From: Myxococcota bacterium
GTDB taxonomy: Bacteria; Myxococcota_C; UBA6777
Assembly: GCA_963169055.1 (NCBI GenBank)
Contig: CAUJFU010000408.1
Span: forward strand, 1 to 7,905
Length of the DNA stretch: 7,905 bases
Direction: 5' to 3'
The position numbers were made by a program, and so were the translations under genes. The notes under the pieces are model-generated. The model was not told the DNA's origin. It saw only the letters and a program-made list of their open reading frames with translations, and made no database searches. Below, one piece after another: positions 1 to 6,242 of this stretch. Numbering within the stretch: position 1 is the first letter of the stretch; every line of letters starts with the position of its first letter.

Positions 1-79
1 CTTCATCTGCCCACTTCCTCAACGTATTTGGATGTATCCCCAGTCTCTCACAAGTTTTTTTCGTGGACAACAGTTCCAT
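1..79 (-). CDS. Partial IS607-type recombinase / MerR-like HTH protein (N-terminus only)
   Basis: Reading leftward from an ATG at 79-77, 26 codons are open and run off the window edge. The product contains STKKTCERLGIHPNTLRKW, a typical MerR/excisionase-like winged helix-turn-helix of the form 'S..E.CE.LGI...TLR.W'. In IS607-family TnpA serine recombinases this motif sits at the extreme N-terminus, ahead of the catalytic domain. That family moves IS607 elements, often next to a tnpB gene. The start at 79 is preferred because a candidate promoter (-35 at 139-134, -10 at 116-111) would begin the transcript downstream of the two in-frame upstream ATGs. The Shine-Dalgarno is weak (AAAGAG just before the ATG). 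The catalytic part lies outside the window, so a plain MerR-type regulator or an excisionase remains possible. The HTH call is fairly safe; the IS607 call is moderate. Confidence 0.55.
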   Translation of the reverse strand, partial: MELLSTKKTCERLGIHPNTLRKWADE

Positions 80-110
80 CTCTTTGCGTCCGATGAGCTT
101 CACGCTGCAT

Positions 111-139
111 TCCATAGCAAATGTCATCGCCTCTGTCAA
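111..139 (-). promoter_or_regulatory. Candidate sigma70-type promoter for the leftward HTH gene
   Basis: On the minus strand a perfect TTGACA (139-134) is followed after exactly 17 bp by TATGGA (116-111), which matches the -10 consensus at only its first three positions. A transcript starting near 104 would have a leader of about 25 nt before the ATG at 79. The exact -35 and ideal spacing support it; the poor -10 keeps it tentative. Confidence 0.35.
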
Positions 140-218
140 CTCGTATTTACTCCTCGCTACACACTTGCGTTCGTCTGCGGAGAAAAGGCTTGCTGTTCCT
201 TCAACGTTGTTTGCTGGC

Positions 219-233
219 GGGCAAGACTTGCCC
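219..233. repeat. Perfect inverted repeat GGGCAAG-A-CTTGCCC
   Basis: Two 7-bp arms (219-225 and 227-233) flank a single central base. No T-tract follows directly on either strand, so it does not look like an intrinsic terminator. It lies between the divergent leftward HTH gene and the rightward GlmS-like gene, a position suited to an operator or to structured DNA near an insertion-sequence end. Apart from this and the candidate leftward promoter, 80-324 shows AT-rich tracts (253-280) but no convincing gene. Confidence 0.4.
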
Positions 234-324
234 CTGATTGCGTTCCATTGTAATCTTTTTGCCCTTTTGTAGAAAAAAATGTGCAAGACGAAGATGCGCT
301 TGCATTGCTCGTCGCCCACCAGAC

Positions 325-333
325 GGAGGAGAG
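325..333 (+). promoter_or_regulatory. Strong ribosome binding site fixing the start of the GlmS-like gene
   Basis: GGAGGAGAG ends 8 nt before the ATG at 342. This selects the start that gives Met-Cys-Gly-Ile-Val-Gly, where removal of Met exposes the Cys nucleophile. The upstream in-frame ATG at 279 would add 21 residues and bury this Cys. Confidence 0.8.
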
Positions 334-341
334 AAAACAGT

Positions 342-3300
342 ATGTGCGGTATCGTGGGACTCCTGACCCTTCCCGAGGCCAAACTTTCGCAAGAAGCTTT
401 CGCCAAAGCACTCGAACAAGCCGAAGCCTTTCATCCGCAGATCTCGCAGCTTGCGCCCGAAGCCTTGCGCGTGGAGATCAGCCGACTTCAGGGCTGGATC
501 GAAGAACTGCCCGGCTTTTCGACGGCGTGGGCCCTTGGCGAAGACCCCCGAAAACAGGAGCAGATCGAACGAATCGCAGCGATCTTCCGCGATGCTTTGC
601 GACGCGTGCAGTTCGGACAAGAACACGCAGATGGCTTCCATGAACTCGAACAATGGAACCAACTCGGAACGCTCTGTCGGGATTTGTTGTGGCGTTTGGA
701 GCAGGATATCTTGGCGGGGCAACAAGAGCTGTTTCAGTTTGTTCCTGCGCCTTGGCCGATAGAGTGGGCGGATCGCCTGCGTGCGATGTGGCAGATCGAG
801 TTTGTGCTACGCGGGCTGCAACGCTTGGAGATCCGAGGCCGTGATTCGGGGGGGATCAGCATCTTGCTGCATTTCCCAAACAGCGATGCCTACGACCAGA
901 TGGTTCGCCAGATCGAAGCCTCGTCGTTGCGGGGTGAATGGTCGCGCAGGCAAAAGATCGAAGGGCTGTTGACTGGGGCGATCTGCGGCCACGATCTGCT
1001 GCATGGCGAGCAACGCCAACTGATCTTTCTTTACAAAGTGGCCGCAGAGATCGGCAATATCGGCGACAACGTGCGCGAACTGCGTCGTCAGATCCACGCC
1101 GACGAGATCTTCCAAAAAGCGCTGTCTCTTCCCAACGTTCGTTGCAATCCGCTGACCCACACACGTTGGGCCTCGAACGGCATCATCAACGAATACAACT
1201 GTCATCCCCAAGGCAACGATGCCAACGGCATGAATGCCGCATCTACCCGCCTGTTTGCAGTCCTCAACGGCGATGTCGACAACTTCCAAGAACTGCTGGA
1301 TGCGTACACTCGCCGCACCCAACAAAAGATGCCCGCCGGTGTGACAACCGATGCCAAGATCATCCCCTTGTTGGTCGAAGAACGCTATCGCGCCACAGGC
1401 GATCTGCGCGAAGCCTTCCGTTTGTGCCTTCAAGAATTCCAAGGCTCTTTTGCGATCGCGCTGCATCATCTCGATGATCCCGACAAGATCTGGCTTGGCT
1501 TGGGCGGTAGCGGGCAATCGCTGTATCTGGGGGTGCATCCTCACGCAACGTACGTTGCTTCCGAGCTTTACGGACTTGTCGAAGGATGCAGCGCGTTTGT
1601 GAAGTTGGACGGAGAGCGCGAACGAGAACCCGGAAACGCTGCATCACGCGGGCAGTTGGTTGAGATCTCCATCGAGTTGATCGGAACACCCCGCCCCTTT
1701 CTGGGCTGGAGCTTTGATGGCGTGCCGTTGGGCGAAAAAGATCTGCCGATCAAGACGGCGCAGATCACCACTCGAGATATCGATATCGCGGGGTACCCGC
1801 ACTTTTTCCTCAAAGAGATCTCGGAGTCTGTGTCTTCGGTTCGCAAGACACTTCATGGGCGGTTCTTTTTGAAGGACGATCCCCAAGAACCCTTTTTGTT
1901 CAACTTCGATGAATCGGCTGTTCCTGAGAGTATCTTGCGGGATCTGCGCGACGGGAAGATCACGCAGATCTTTTGCATCGGCCAAGGGACCGCAGCGGTC
2001 GCAGCAATGGGGGTTGCAGAGGCTCTCCAAGACGCGCTCAACGGACACATCAGCATCCGCGCCACCAAAGCCACCGAGCTTTCGGGTCACATGCTGCGCG
2101 AAGATATGGAAGATGTCCTTGCGATCGCCGTCAGCCAGTCGGGAACCACAACAGACACCAACCGAACGGTCGATCTGTTGCGTCAACGTGGTGCGCGTGT
2201 GCTTGCGATCCTCAACCGTCGAAACTCGGACCTCGCCTTCAAAGCCGAAGGTGTGTTGTTCACAAGCGACGGTCGAGATGTTGAGATGTCTGTGGCTTCG
2301 ACCAAAGCGTTTTATTCGCAAGTGACGGCAGGAGCGCTGTTGGCGCTTTATCTCGGCTACAGCACAGGCAAGCTGTCCAATTCGCGGGTCTTGCAAGGAC
2401 TCCAAGAGCTTCGTTCGATCCCTGCCAAGATGGAGCAAGTGCTGGATCTCAAGGAGCAGATCCGAGAGGTGGCGCGCAAGTATGCGCTGCGCAAGCGGTA
2501 CTGGGCGGTTGCGGGCAGCGGTCCCAACCAGATCGCCGCCCACGAGATCCGCATCAAACTCAGCGAACTTTGTTATAAGTCCATCTCTTGCGACTACATC
2601 GAGGACAAAAAACATATCGACTTGAGCGCCGAGCCGTTGATGTTGATCCCTGCGCTCGGGCTCGATGAAGCCAATCTCAGCGACTCGGTCAAAGAGGTGG
2701 CGATCTTCAAAGCCCACCAATCCATCCCCCTCGTGATCGCAAGTCATGGAGCCGATCGGTTTCAACATTATGCAGACGCGGTCTTTGTCGTGCCATCGAC
2801 GGTTTCGCATCTTTCCCCCATCCTCGCAACCATCGTCGGCCATCTTTTCGGATACCACGCGGCTTGCGCGATCGATGACCTCTCGCAATTCCTCCGACAG
2901 ATGCGTTCCAAACTGCTTGCGGCCCTGCCCACCCTTGAAACAGAACCCGAACGTTTGCTCAATCCCAACAAACACAGCGAGCTGCGGTCACTTCTCAACG
3001 AGCTGCTCCAAAAGCTGCAAACACCGCATTTTAATTCGGCGCTTGAAGTTCAAACAGCCACACGCATCGCGATCCAAACGCAACGCTTGTTGTTTGCGCA
3101 CCTCGATGAATCAACATTCGATGCACCCGAACAAACCGAATCACCCTTTGAGTTGGCGCAGCGGCTTTTGCAGACGTTTACGGTGGGAGTGAACGAACTG
3201 AGCCGACCGATCGATGCGATCAAGCACCAAGCCAAAACCGTGACTGTCGGGATCTCTCGCCCTTCACCGACGCTGAGTGGCCCGATTGGTCAGGCTTTCC

Positions 3301-3851
3301 GAAAGATGCAGATCGATCCAACATTGGTGTTGTGGCGCAACCTCTCTTACTTGATCGCCGCCGAGCGCTTGATCGGCAAAGTCAAAGGCGCTGTTCTCTA
3401 TCGCGTCGAAGGACTCGATGCTGAGGGCTTCCCCAACTCCCAAAGCAAGATCTACAAAGAAGCCTCTTCGGGGATCGCCGAAGTGTTGCCTTCGCGTACA
3501 GAATCCGACCCCACCCTGCGCGGTTCCAAATGGCTCGCCCTCAAAAAAAATGCCGTATCCATCGGCGTTGGGCGAAACGACAACCGCAAGATCGCGATCA
3601 TCCCGTTGCGTGGAGCTGCACCCCGTCAAGCCCGCATCTTGCTGCTGCATCTGGACTTTCACGAAGAAGCCTCCCTCGCAGATCGGCTCCAACTGTTGCG
3701 CGCACGCGGCCCGATCTATGATCTGTTTCGCGCTGCTGTCACGGAGATCGGTCAAACGTGGTCCGAAGATCTCTTGGCCAAAGTTCCTGTCGAGCTGCTA
3801 TTTGAAGATACCCCAGACCGTTTTGTCAGCGGCCTCCAACGCCAGCGCTGA
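342..3851 (+). CDS. Oversized GlmS-like glutamine amidotransferase / SIS-domain protein
   Basis: This 1169-residue protein is related to glucosamine-6-phosphate synthase (fructose-6-P + glutamine to glucosamine-6-P + glutamate), a cytosolic enzyme of about 610 residues. The N-terminal MCGIVG gives the class-II amidotransferase nucleophile Cys2. LEIRGRDSGG (162-171), HTRWAS (273-278), LNGD (308-311) and TTD (335-337) follow the GlmS glutaminase order. SIS domain 1 (about 538-690) has SQSGTT (598-603) and ASTKAF (652-657). SIS domain 2 (about 715-860) has K739, E742 and H758, with the spacing of E. coli K485/E488/H504. Unusual parts are about 140 residues, mostly helical-looking, inserted between MCGIVG and LEIRG; about 60 extra residues before HTRWAS; and about 310 residues after SIS2, including IKHQAKTVTVGISR (960-973). 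GlmS-like chemistry is inferred. A different sugar-phosphate substrate is possible, so no gene symbol is given. Confidence 0.88.
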   Translation: MCGIVGLLTLPEAKLSQEAFAKALEQAEAFHPQISQLAPEALRVEISRLQGWIEELPGFSTAWALGEDPRKQEQIERIAAIFRDALRRVQFGQEHADGFHELEQWNQLGTLCRDLLWRLEQDILAGQQELFQFVPAPWPIEWADRLRAMWQIEFVLRGLQRLEIRGRDSGGISILLHFPNSDAYDQMVRQIEASSLRGEWSRRQKIEGLLTGAICGHDLLHGEQRQLIFLYKVAAEIGNIGDNVRELRRQIHADEIFQKALSLPNVRCNPLTHTRWASNGIINEYNCHPQGNDANGMNAASTRLFAVLNGDVDNFQELLDAYTRRTQQKMPAGVTTDAKIIPLLVEERYRATGDLREAFRLCLQEFQGSFAIALHHLDDPDKIWLGLGGSGQSLYLGVHPHATYVASELYGLVEGCSAFVKLDGEREREPGNAASRGQLVEISIELIGTPRPFLGWSFDGVPLGEKDLPIKTAQITTRDIDIAGYPHFFLKEISESVSSVRKTLHGRFFLKDDPQEPFLFNFDESAVPESILRDLRDGKITQIFCIGQGTAAVAAMGVAEALQDALNGHISIRATKATELSGHMLREDMEDVLAIAVSQSGTTTDTNRTVDLLRQRGARVLAILNRRNSDLAFKAEGVLFTSDGRDVEMSVASTKAFYSQVTAGALLALYLGYSTGKLSNSRVLQGLQELRSIPAKMEQVLDLKEQIREVARKYALRKRYWAVAGSGPNQIAAHEIRIKLSELCYKSISCDYIEDKKHIDLSAEPLMLIPALGLDEANLSDSVKEVAIFKAHQSIPLVIASHGADRFQHYADAVFVVPSTVSHLSPILATIVGHLFGYHAACAIDDLSQFLRQMRSKLLAALPTLETEPERLLNPNKHSELRSLLNELLQKLQTPHFNSALEVQTATRIAIQTQRLLFAHLDESTFDAPEQTESPFELAQRLLQTFTVGVNELSRPIDAIKHQAKTVTVGISRPSPTLSGPIGQAFRKMQIDPTLVLWRNLSYLIAAERLIGKVKGAVLYRVEGLDAEGFPNSQSKIYKEASSGIAEVLPSRTESDPTLRGSKWLALKKNAVSIGVGRNDNRKIAIIPLRGAAPRQARILLLHLDFHEEASLADRLQLLRARGPIYDLFRAAVTEIGQTWSEDLLAKVPVELLFEDTPDRFVSGLQRQR

Positions 3852-3926
3852 TCGGCGTGGATGGGGCTGTGTGAGTGCATCCCACTTCGTTTGTCAGACT
3901 CCAACACCAGCGCTGATCGGCGTGGA
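3834..3926 (+). repeat. Imperfect direct repeat spanning the stop codon (period 65 bp)
   Basis: A 28-bp unit, CTCCAAC(G/A)CCAGCGCTGA followed by TCGGCGTGGA, occurs at 3834-3861 and 3899-3926 with 27/28 identity. Similarity extends upstream as TTTGTCAG (3822-3829 and 3890-3897). Copy 1 contains the TGA stop (3849-3851) of the GlmS-like gene. Copy 2 lies in the intergenic gap, and its end overlaps the ribosome binding site GGAAGG (3924-3929) of the next gene. Copy 1 can also fold: CCAACGCC and GGCGTGG pair with one bulged base. The pattern fits a local duplication of the gene end. Confidence 0.75.
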
Positions 3927-3940
3927 AGGCGACCATCATC

Positions 3941-5059
3941 ATGCGATCTTTTCATCGCGTAGTACTCGGACTTTTTGCAGGGTTTTTGTTGGGTGCGATC
4001 ACCGTCACGGGCGCAATGATCTGGTATATCGAGTCTCGCTATGGTGCCTTGTTGCGAGGTCATCCGCGTTCACGGCCAACACCGCTTGTCCAAGATCGAT
4101 CACGGCCAGTATCGCCGACCCGAGAGCTATCACAGCCCGTATCGCCGAATCGAGAGCCATCGCAGCCAACGCAGCCCGTTGAGTCATCGCCGCAGCCCAC
4201 ACCGCTTGGGGTTGTCAAACCCGCCGCACCACGGGCGGTTCGTCAAACCAAAAAAGCTGCGCAGTCATCGCAGTCATCGGTTGATCGAACCAAGTCTGCT
4301 ACGCCACAACAAACAACGAAGATGCCGAAAACAACGAAGACAACGTTGTCTGCTGCAACATCCCCTATCCCTGTTTTGCCAGAGCGCCCCACTCGTTCGC
4401 TGACACCGCTAGAGCGCGCCGAACGAGACCGTCAGATCGCGATGTGGCGAAAGATCTTGCAAAACCCACGTCGTGGTCTGTTTGTTCATTGGCTGCGTTT
4501 GCGTGCGGATGAAGCGAGGAGTTTGCTGCGTGTCGGACCGATGTTGGAGATGCAACGGTTGCCGGGATCTCGTCCTTCAGAAGAGTACGATGCGATTAAG
4601 CTGATCGTCCCGCATGTTTCGGCGACTCGCCCCACCTTTTATGGGGTGTCTCTTCAACTGTGGATGCCCGCAGAACGAGCTTCTTTGCAAGAGCGATGGC
4701 AACGCTACCTGCAATCCTTCCCAATGGAGCGGCGCCCTCTGGCCTCTTCAACGCTGCGAATGGCGTATTGGTCGTTGCGCCCGCCCTTGCGATACTTGGT
4801 CGTTCAAGAAGAAAACATCGGCGCTTTGCTGCTGTTCGGCTGCCACGTTCAACTCTGCGAACCCACAGGAATGCGCCATCTTGCCGAACTGATCGTGGTA
4901 CGGATTCGACATCGCCTTCAATCCCCCGCCCCTCCTCGCCCGTCGCCGATCTCTGCGCCTCTCACGCCCTCTTCTCGACCGACGAAGCCTTCGGTTCGCT
5001 CTTTTTCTCCGCCTCCCTCCACCCAACCTCCACATCTTCCGAACCATCGGCCTTTTTGA
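3941..5059 (+). CDS. Membrane-anchored Pro-rich protein of unknown function
   Basis: I do not recognise this 372-residue protein. Residues 1-6 are short and basic, and about 7-29 form one hydrophobic segment ending TGAMIWYIES with no signal-peptidase site. It is probably an N-in anchor with the rest in the periplasm. Residues about 40-150 are a low-complexity Pro/Ser/Gln/Thr/Lys linker that includes two 10-residue repeats, S(R/Q)PVSP(T/N)RE(L/P), at 54-73. A folded-looking domain follows at about 153-325 (RDRQIAMWRKIL near its start, then alternating strands and helices), and the C-terminus (327-372) is again Pro/Ser-rich. The start at 3941 is supported by GGAAGG 11 nt upstream. The gene begins 89 bp after the GlmS-like gene on the same strand. 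The layout of anchor, extended linker and periplasmic domain resembles envelope-spanning or wall-associated proteins, but no family is assigned. Confidence 0.75.
   Translation: MRSFHRVVLGLFAGFLLGAITVTGAMIWYIESRYGALLRGHPRSRPTPLVQDRSRPVSPTRELSQPVSPNREPSQPTQPVESSPQPTPLGVVKPAAPRAVRQTKKAAQSSQSSVDRTKSATPQQTTKMPKTTKTTLSAATSPIPVLPERPTRSLTPLERAERDRQIAMWRKILQNPRRGLFVHWLRLRADEARSLLRVGPMLEMQRLPGSRPSEEYDAIKLIVPHVSATRPTFYGVSLQLWMPAERASLQERWQRYLQSFPMERRPLASSTLRMAYWSLRPPLRYLVVQEENIGALLLFGCHVQLCEPTGMRHLAELIVVRIRHRLQSPAPPRPSPISAPLTPSSRPTKPSVRSFSPPPSTQPPHLPNHRPF
4100..4159 (+). repeat. Two tandem 30-bp repeats in the Pro-rich linker
   Basis: Units 4100-4129 and 4130-4159 match at 25 of 30 positions and encode S(R/Q)PVSP(T/N)RE(L/P). 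They lie in the low-complexity linker, where in-frame duplication would be tolerated. Confidence 0.65.
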
Positions 5060-5073
5060 CGAACAGGGCGAAT

Positions 5074-5113
5074 GTCTTTTTTGGCCAGTAGGCCGTTCCT
5101 GTCATAAAAAGAC
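5074..5113. other. Intergenic inverted repeat with T-tracts
   Basis: GTCTTTTT (5074-5081) pairs perfectly with AAAAAGAC (5106-5113) and encloses a small GGCC-AGTA-GGCC hairpin (5083-5094). TTTT follows directly, and a T7 tract lies near 5130. It could end transcription of the upstream gene, but the outer stem is AT-rich and the loop long. The rest of the gap (5060-5246) shows only a possible -10 TAGGAT at 5137-5142 with no good -35. Confidence 0.3.
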
Positions 5114-5232
5114 TTTTGCTCGCTGCGGTTTTTTTGTAGGATGAAGGCGATGGTGTTTTTTGAGAGAGACCCCTGAGGTGTGGTTGGGGTCTGCACAGAG
5201 AGATATGTGTGATGCCCAACACTCGCAAGCAA

Positions 5233-5238
5233 AGAAGG
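5233..5238 (+). promoter_or_regulatory. Ribosome binding site deciding the start of the MopE-motif lipoprotein
   Basis: AGAAGG lies 8 nt before the ATG at 5247. The earlier in-frame starts, TTG at 5160 and ATG at 5205, have weaker upstream sequences and would put extra polar residues before the signal peptide. Confidence 0.55.
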
Positions 5239-5246
5239 TCCAAGCG

Positions 5247-6137
5247 ATGCAAAAGCTTCTGCAACCTGAGAAAAAAAAACGCCCTTTGTTGTTTGGGTTT
5301 GCGTACATGATGGCTGCCCTGCTGTGGCTTGTTGGCGGGGTAGTGGCCGGTTGCCAGTGTGGGGATGCACCGGGGATTCGGAACTTTGAGTGCGAAACCA
5401 CAGCCGATTGCAAAAAGGGACAACGCTGCGCCGGCGGAAAGTGCATCGAAGACGACAACGACGGCGACGGCTTTTCAAGTGATCGAGATTGCGACGATAA
5501 GAACAAAAACGTTTTCCCCGGTCGCACCGAGATCTGTGACAACAAGATCGACGATAACTGCGACGGCAAGATCGACGAGACCCCCTGCAATTGCCTTGAT
5601 GGATCAGACAAAGTCTGCGGCGAAGACAAAGGAAGCTGCCGCACTGGAAAGCAGCTTTGTGTGGCCGGAAAATGGGGGAATTGCGAGGGAGCAGTACCGC
5701 CCGAGCGCGAGAAGTGCAACAACGTGGATGACGACTGTGATGGCGAAGTAGACGAAGATTTTCCGCTCAAAGGCAAACAATGCGAGATGGGAAAAGGGGT
5801 TTGCAAGGCCCAAGGCCAATACGTCTGTTCAAGCGATCAAACCGTTTTGGTGTGCGATGCCGTGGTCGGTACACCGCAAGACGAAAAGTGCGACGGCCTC
5901 GACAACGATTGCGACGGCCTGATCGACGAGATCCCACAATGCCAAAAGCGATACATCCAGATGACTAGTTTTTCGACCGCTACCGATACATGGCAAAAAG
6001 ACGGGCGCGTATTTCGCGGTATGCTCGGCCAAAACCCCTTGCTCTCCGGCCAATCCTCCTTTACCTCGGGGAAATGGACGTTGCGCGGCGGCTTTTTGGC
6101 TCACCCCAATCTTGTGCCTGTTGCTCCCGCTCCCTAA
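5247..6137 (+). CDS. Lipoprotein with three MopE-type metal-binding motifs
   Basis: The 296-residue product starts with a basic stretch (KKKR, 9-12) and a hydrophobic segment ending in the lipobox VAGC, so Cys36 would be lipidated by signal peptidase II processing and the protein anchored in the envelope. After it comes a short Cys motif, C..TADC..GQRC..GKC, common in myxobacterial surface proteins. Next are an Asp/Gly stretch, DNDGDGF (70-76), and three copies of the motif known from the MopE copper-binding protein family: EICDNKIDDNCDGKIDE (95-111), EKCNNVDDDCDGEVDE (155-170) and EKCDGLDNDCDGLIDE (213-228). The acidic loops suggest Ca2+ binding and the Cys pairs disulfides; metal identity is inferred. 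The tail (about 235-296) is not recognised and is rich in Ser, Thr and Gly. It sits between two other exported proteins. The family call is firm, the function unknown. Confidence 0.88.
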   Translation: MQKLLQPEKKKRPLLFGFAYMMAALLWLVGGVVAGCQCGDAPGIRNFECETTADCKKGQRCAGGKCIEDDNDGDGFSSDRDCDDKNKNVFPGRTEICDNKIDDNCDGKIDETPCNCLDGSDKVCGEDKGSCRTGKQLCVAGKWGNCEGAVPPEREKCNNVDDDCDGEVDEDFPLKGKQCEMGKGVCKAQGQYVCSSDQTVLVCDAVVGTPQDEKCDGLDNDCDGLIDEIPQCQKRYIQMTSFSTATDTWQKDGRVFRGMLGQNPLLSGQSSFTSGKWTLRGGFLAHPNLVPVAPAP

Positions 6138-6146
6138 CGCCCGAAC

Positions 6147-6178
6147 GCCCTAATGTCGGTCGATGGGCTTGTTTTTTT
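6147..6178 (+). terminator. Possible intrinsic terminator after the MopE-motif gene
   Basis: GCCC (6147-6150) can pair with GGGC (6165-6168), with an inner TCG/CGA pairing, and a T7 tract follows at 6172-6178. The stem is only 4 bp plus the inner part, so it is weak. Its position 10 bp after the stop codon fits a terminator separating this gene from the collagen-like gene. Confidence 0.4.
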
Positions 6179-6242
6179 GAGATTGACTTTGTACTCCGAA
6201 CACCCGAAAAGCGCGTTCAACGCTTGAAACACAGGAGGATCG

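Noticed and set aside
279-341. Upstream ATG extending the GlmS-like protein by 21 residues
   Set aside because: It would hide the Cys nucleophile, and the strong ribosome binding site points to 342.
1644-2975. 443-codon open frame on the minus strand inside the GlmS-like gene
   Set aside because: It lies fully antisense to conserved coding sequence, has no recognisable domain, and is an expected by-product of codon bias.
5160-5246. TTG start giving 29 extra residues to the MopE-motif lipoprotein
   Set aside because: The ATG at 5247 has a better ribosome binding site and gives a normal lipoprotein signal peptide.
4918-5478. Minus-strand open frames across the gap before the MopE-motif gene
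   Set aside because: They overlap the signal peptide and Cys-rich region of a well-supported plus-strand gene, and their products are low-complexity.
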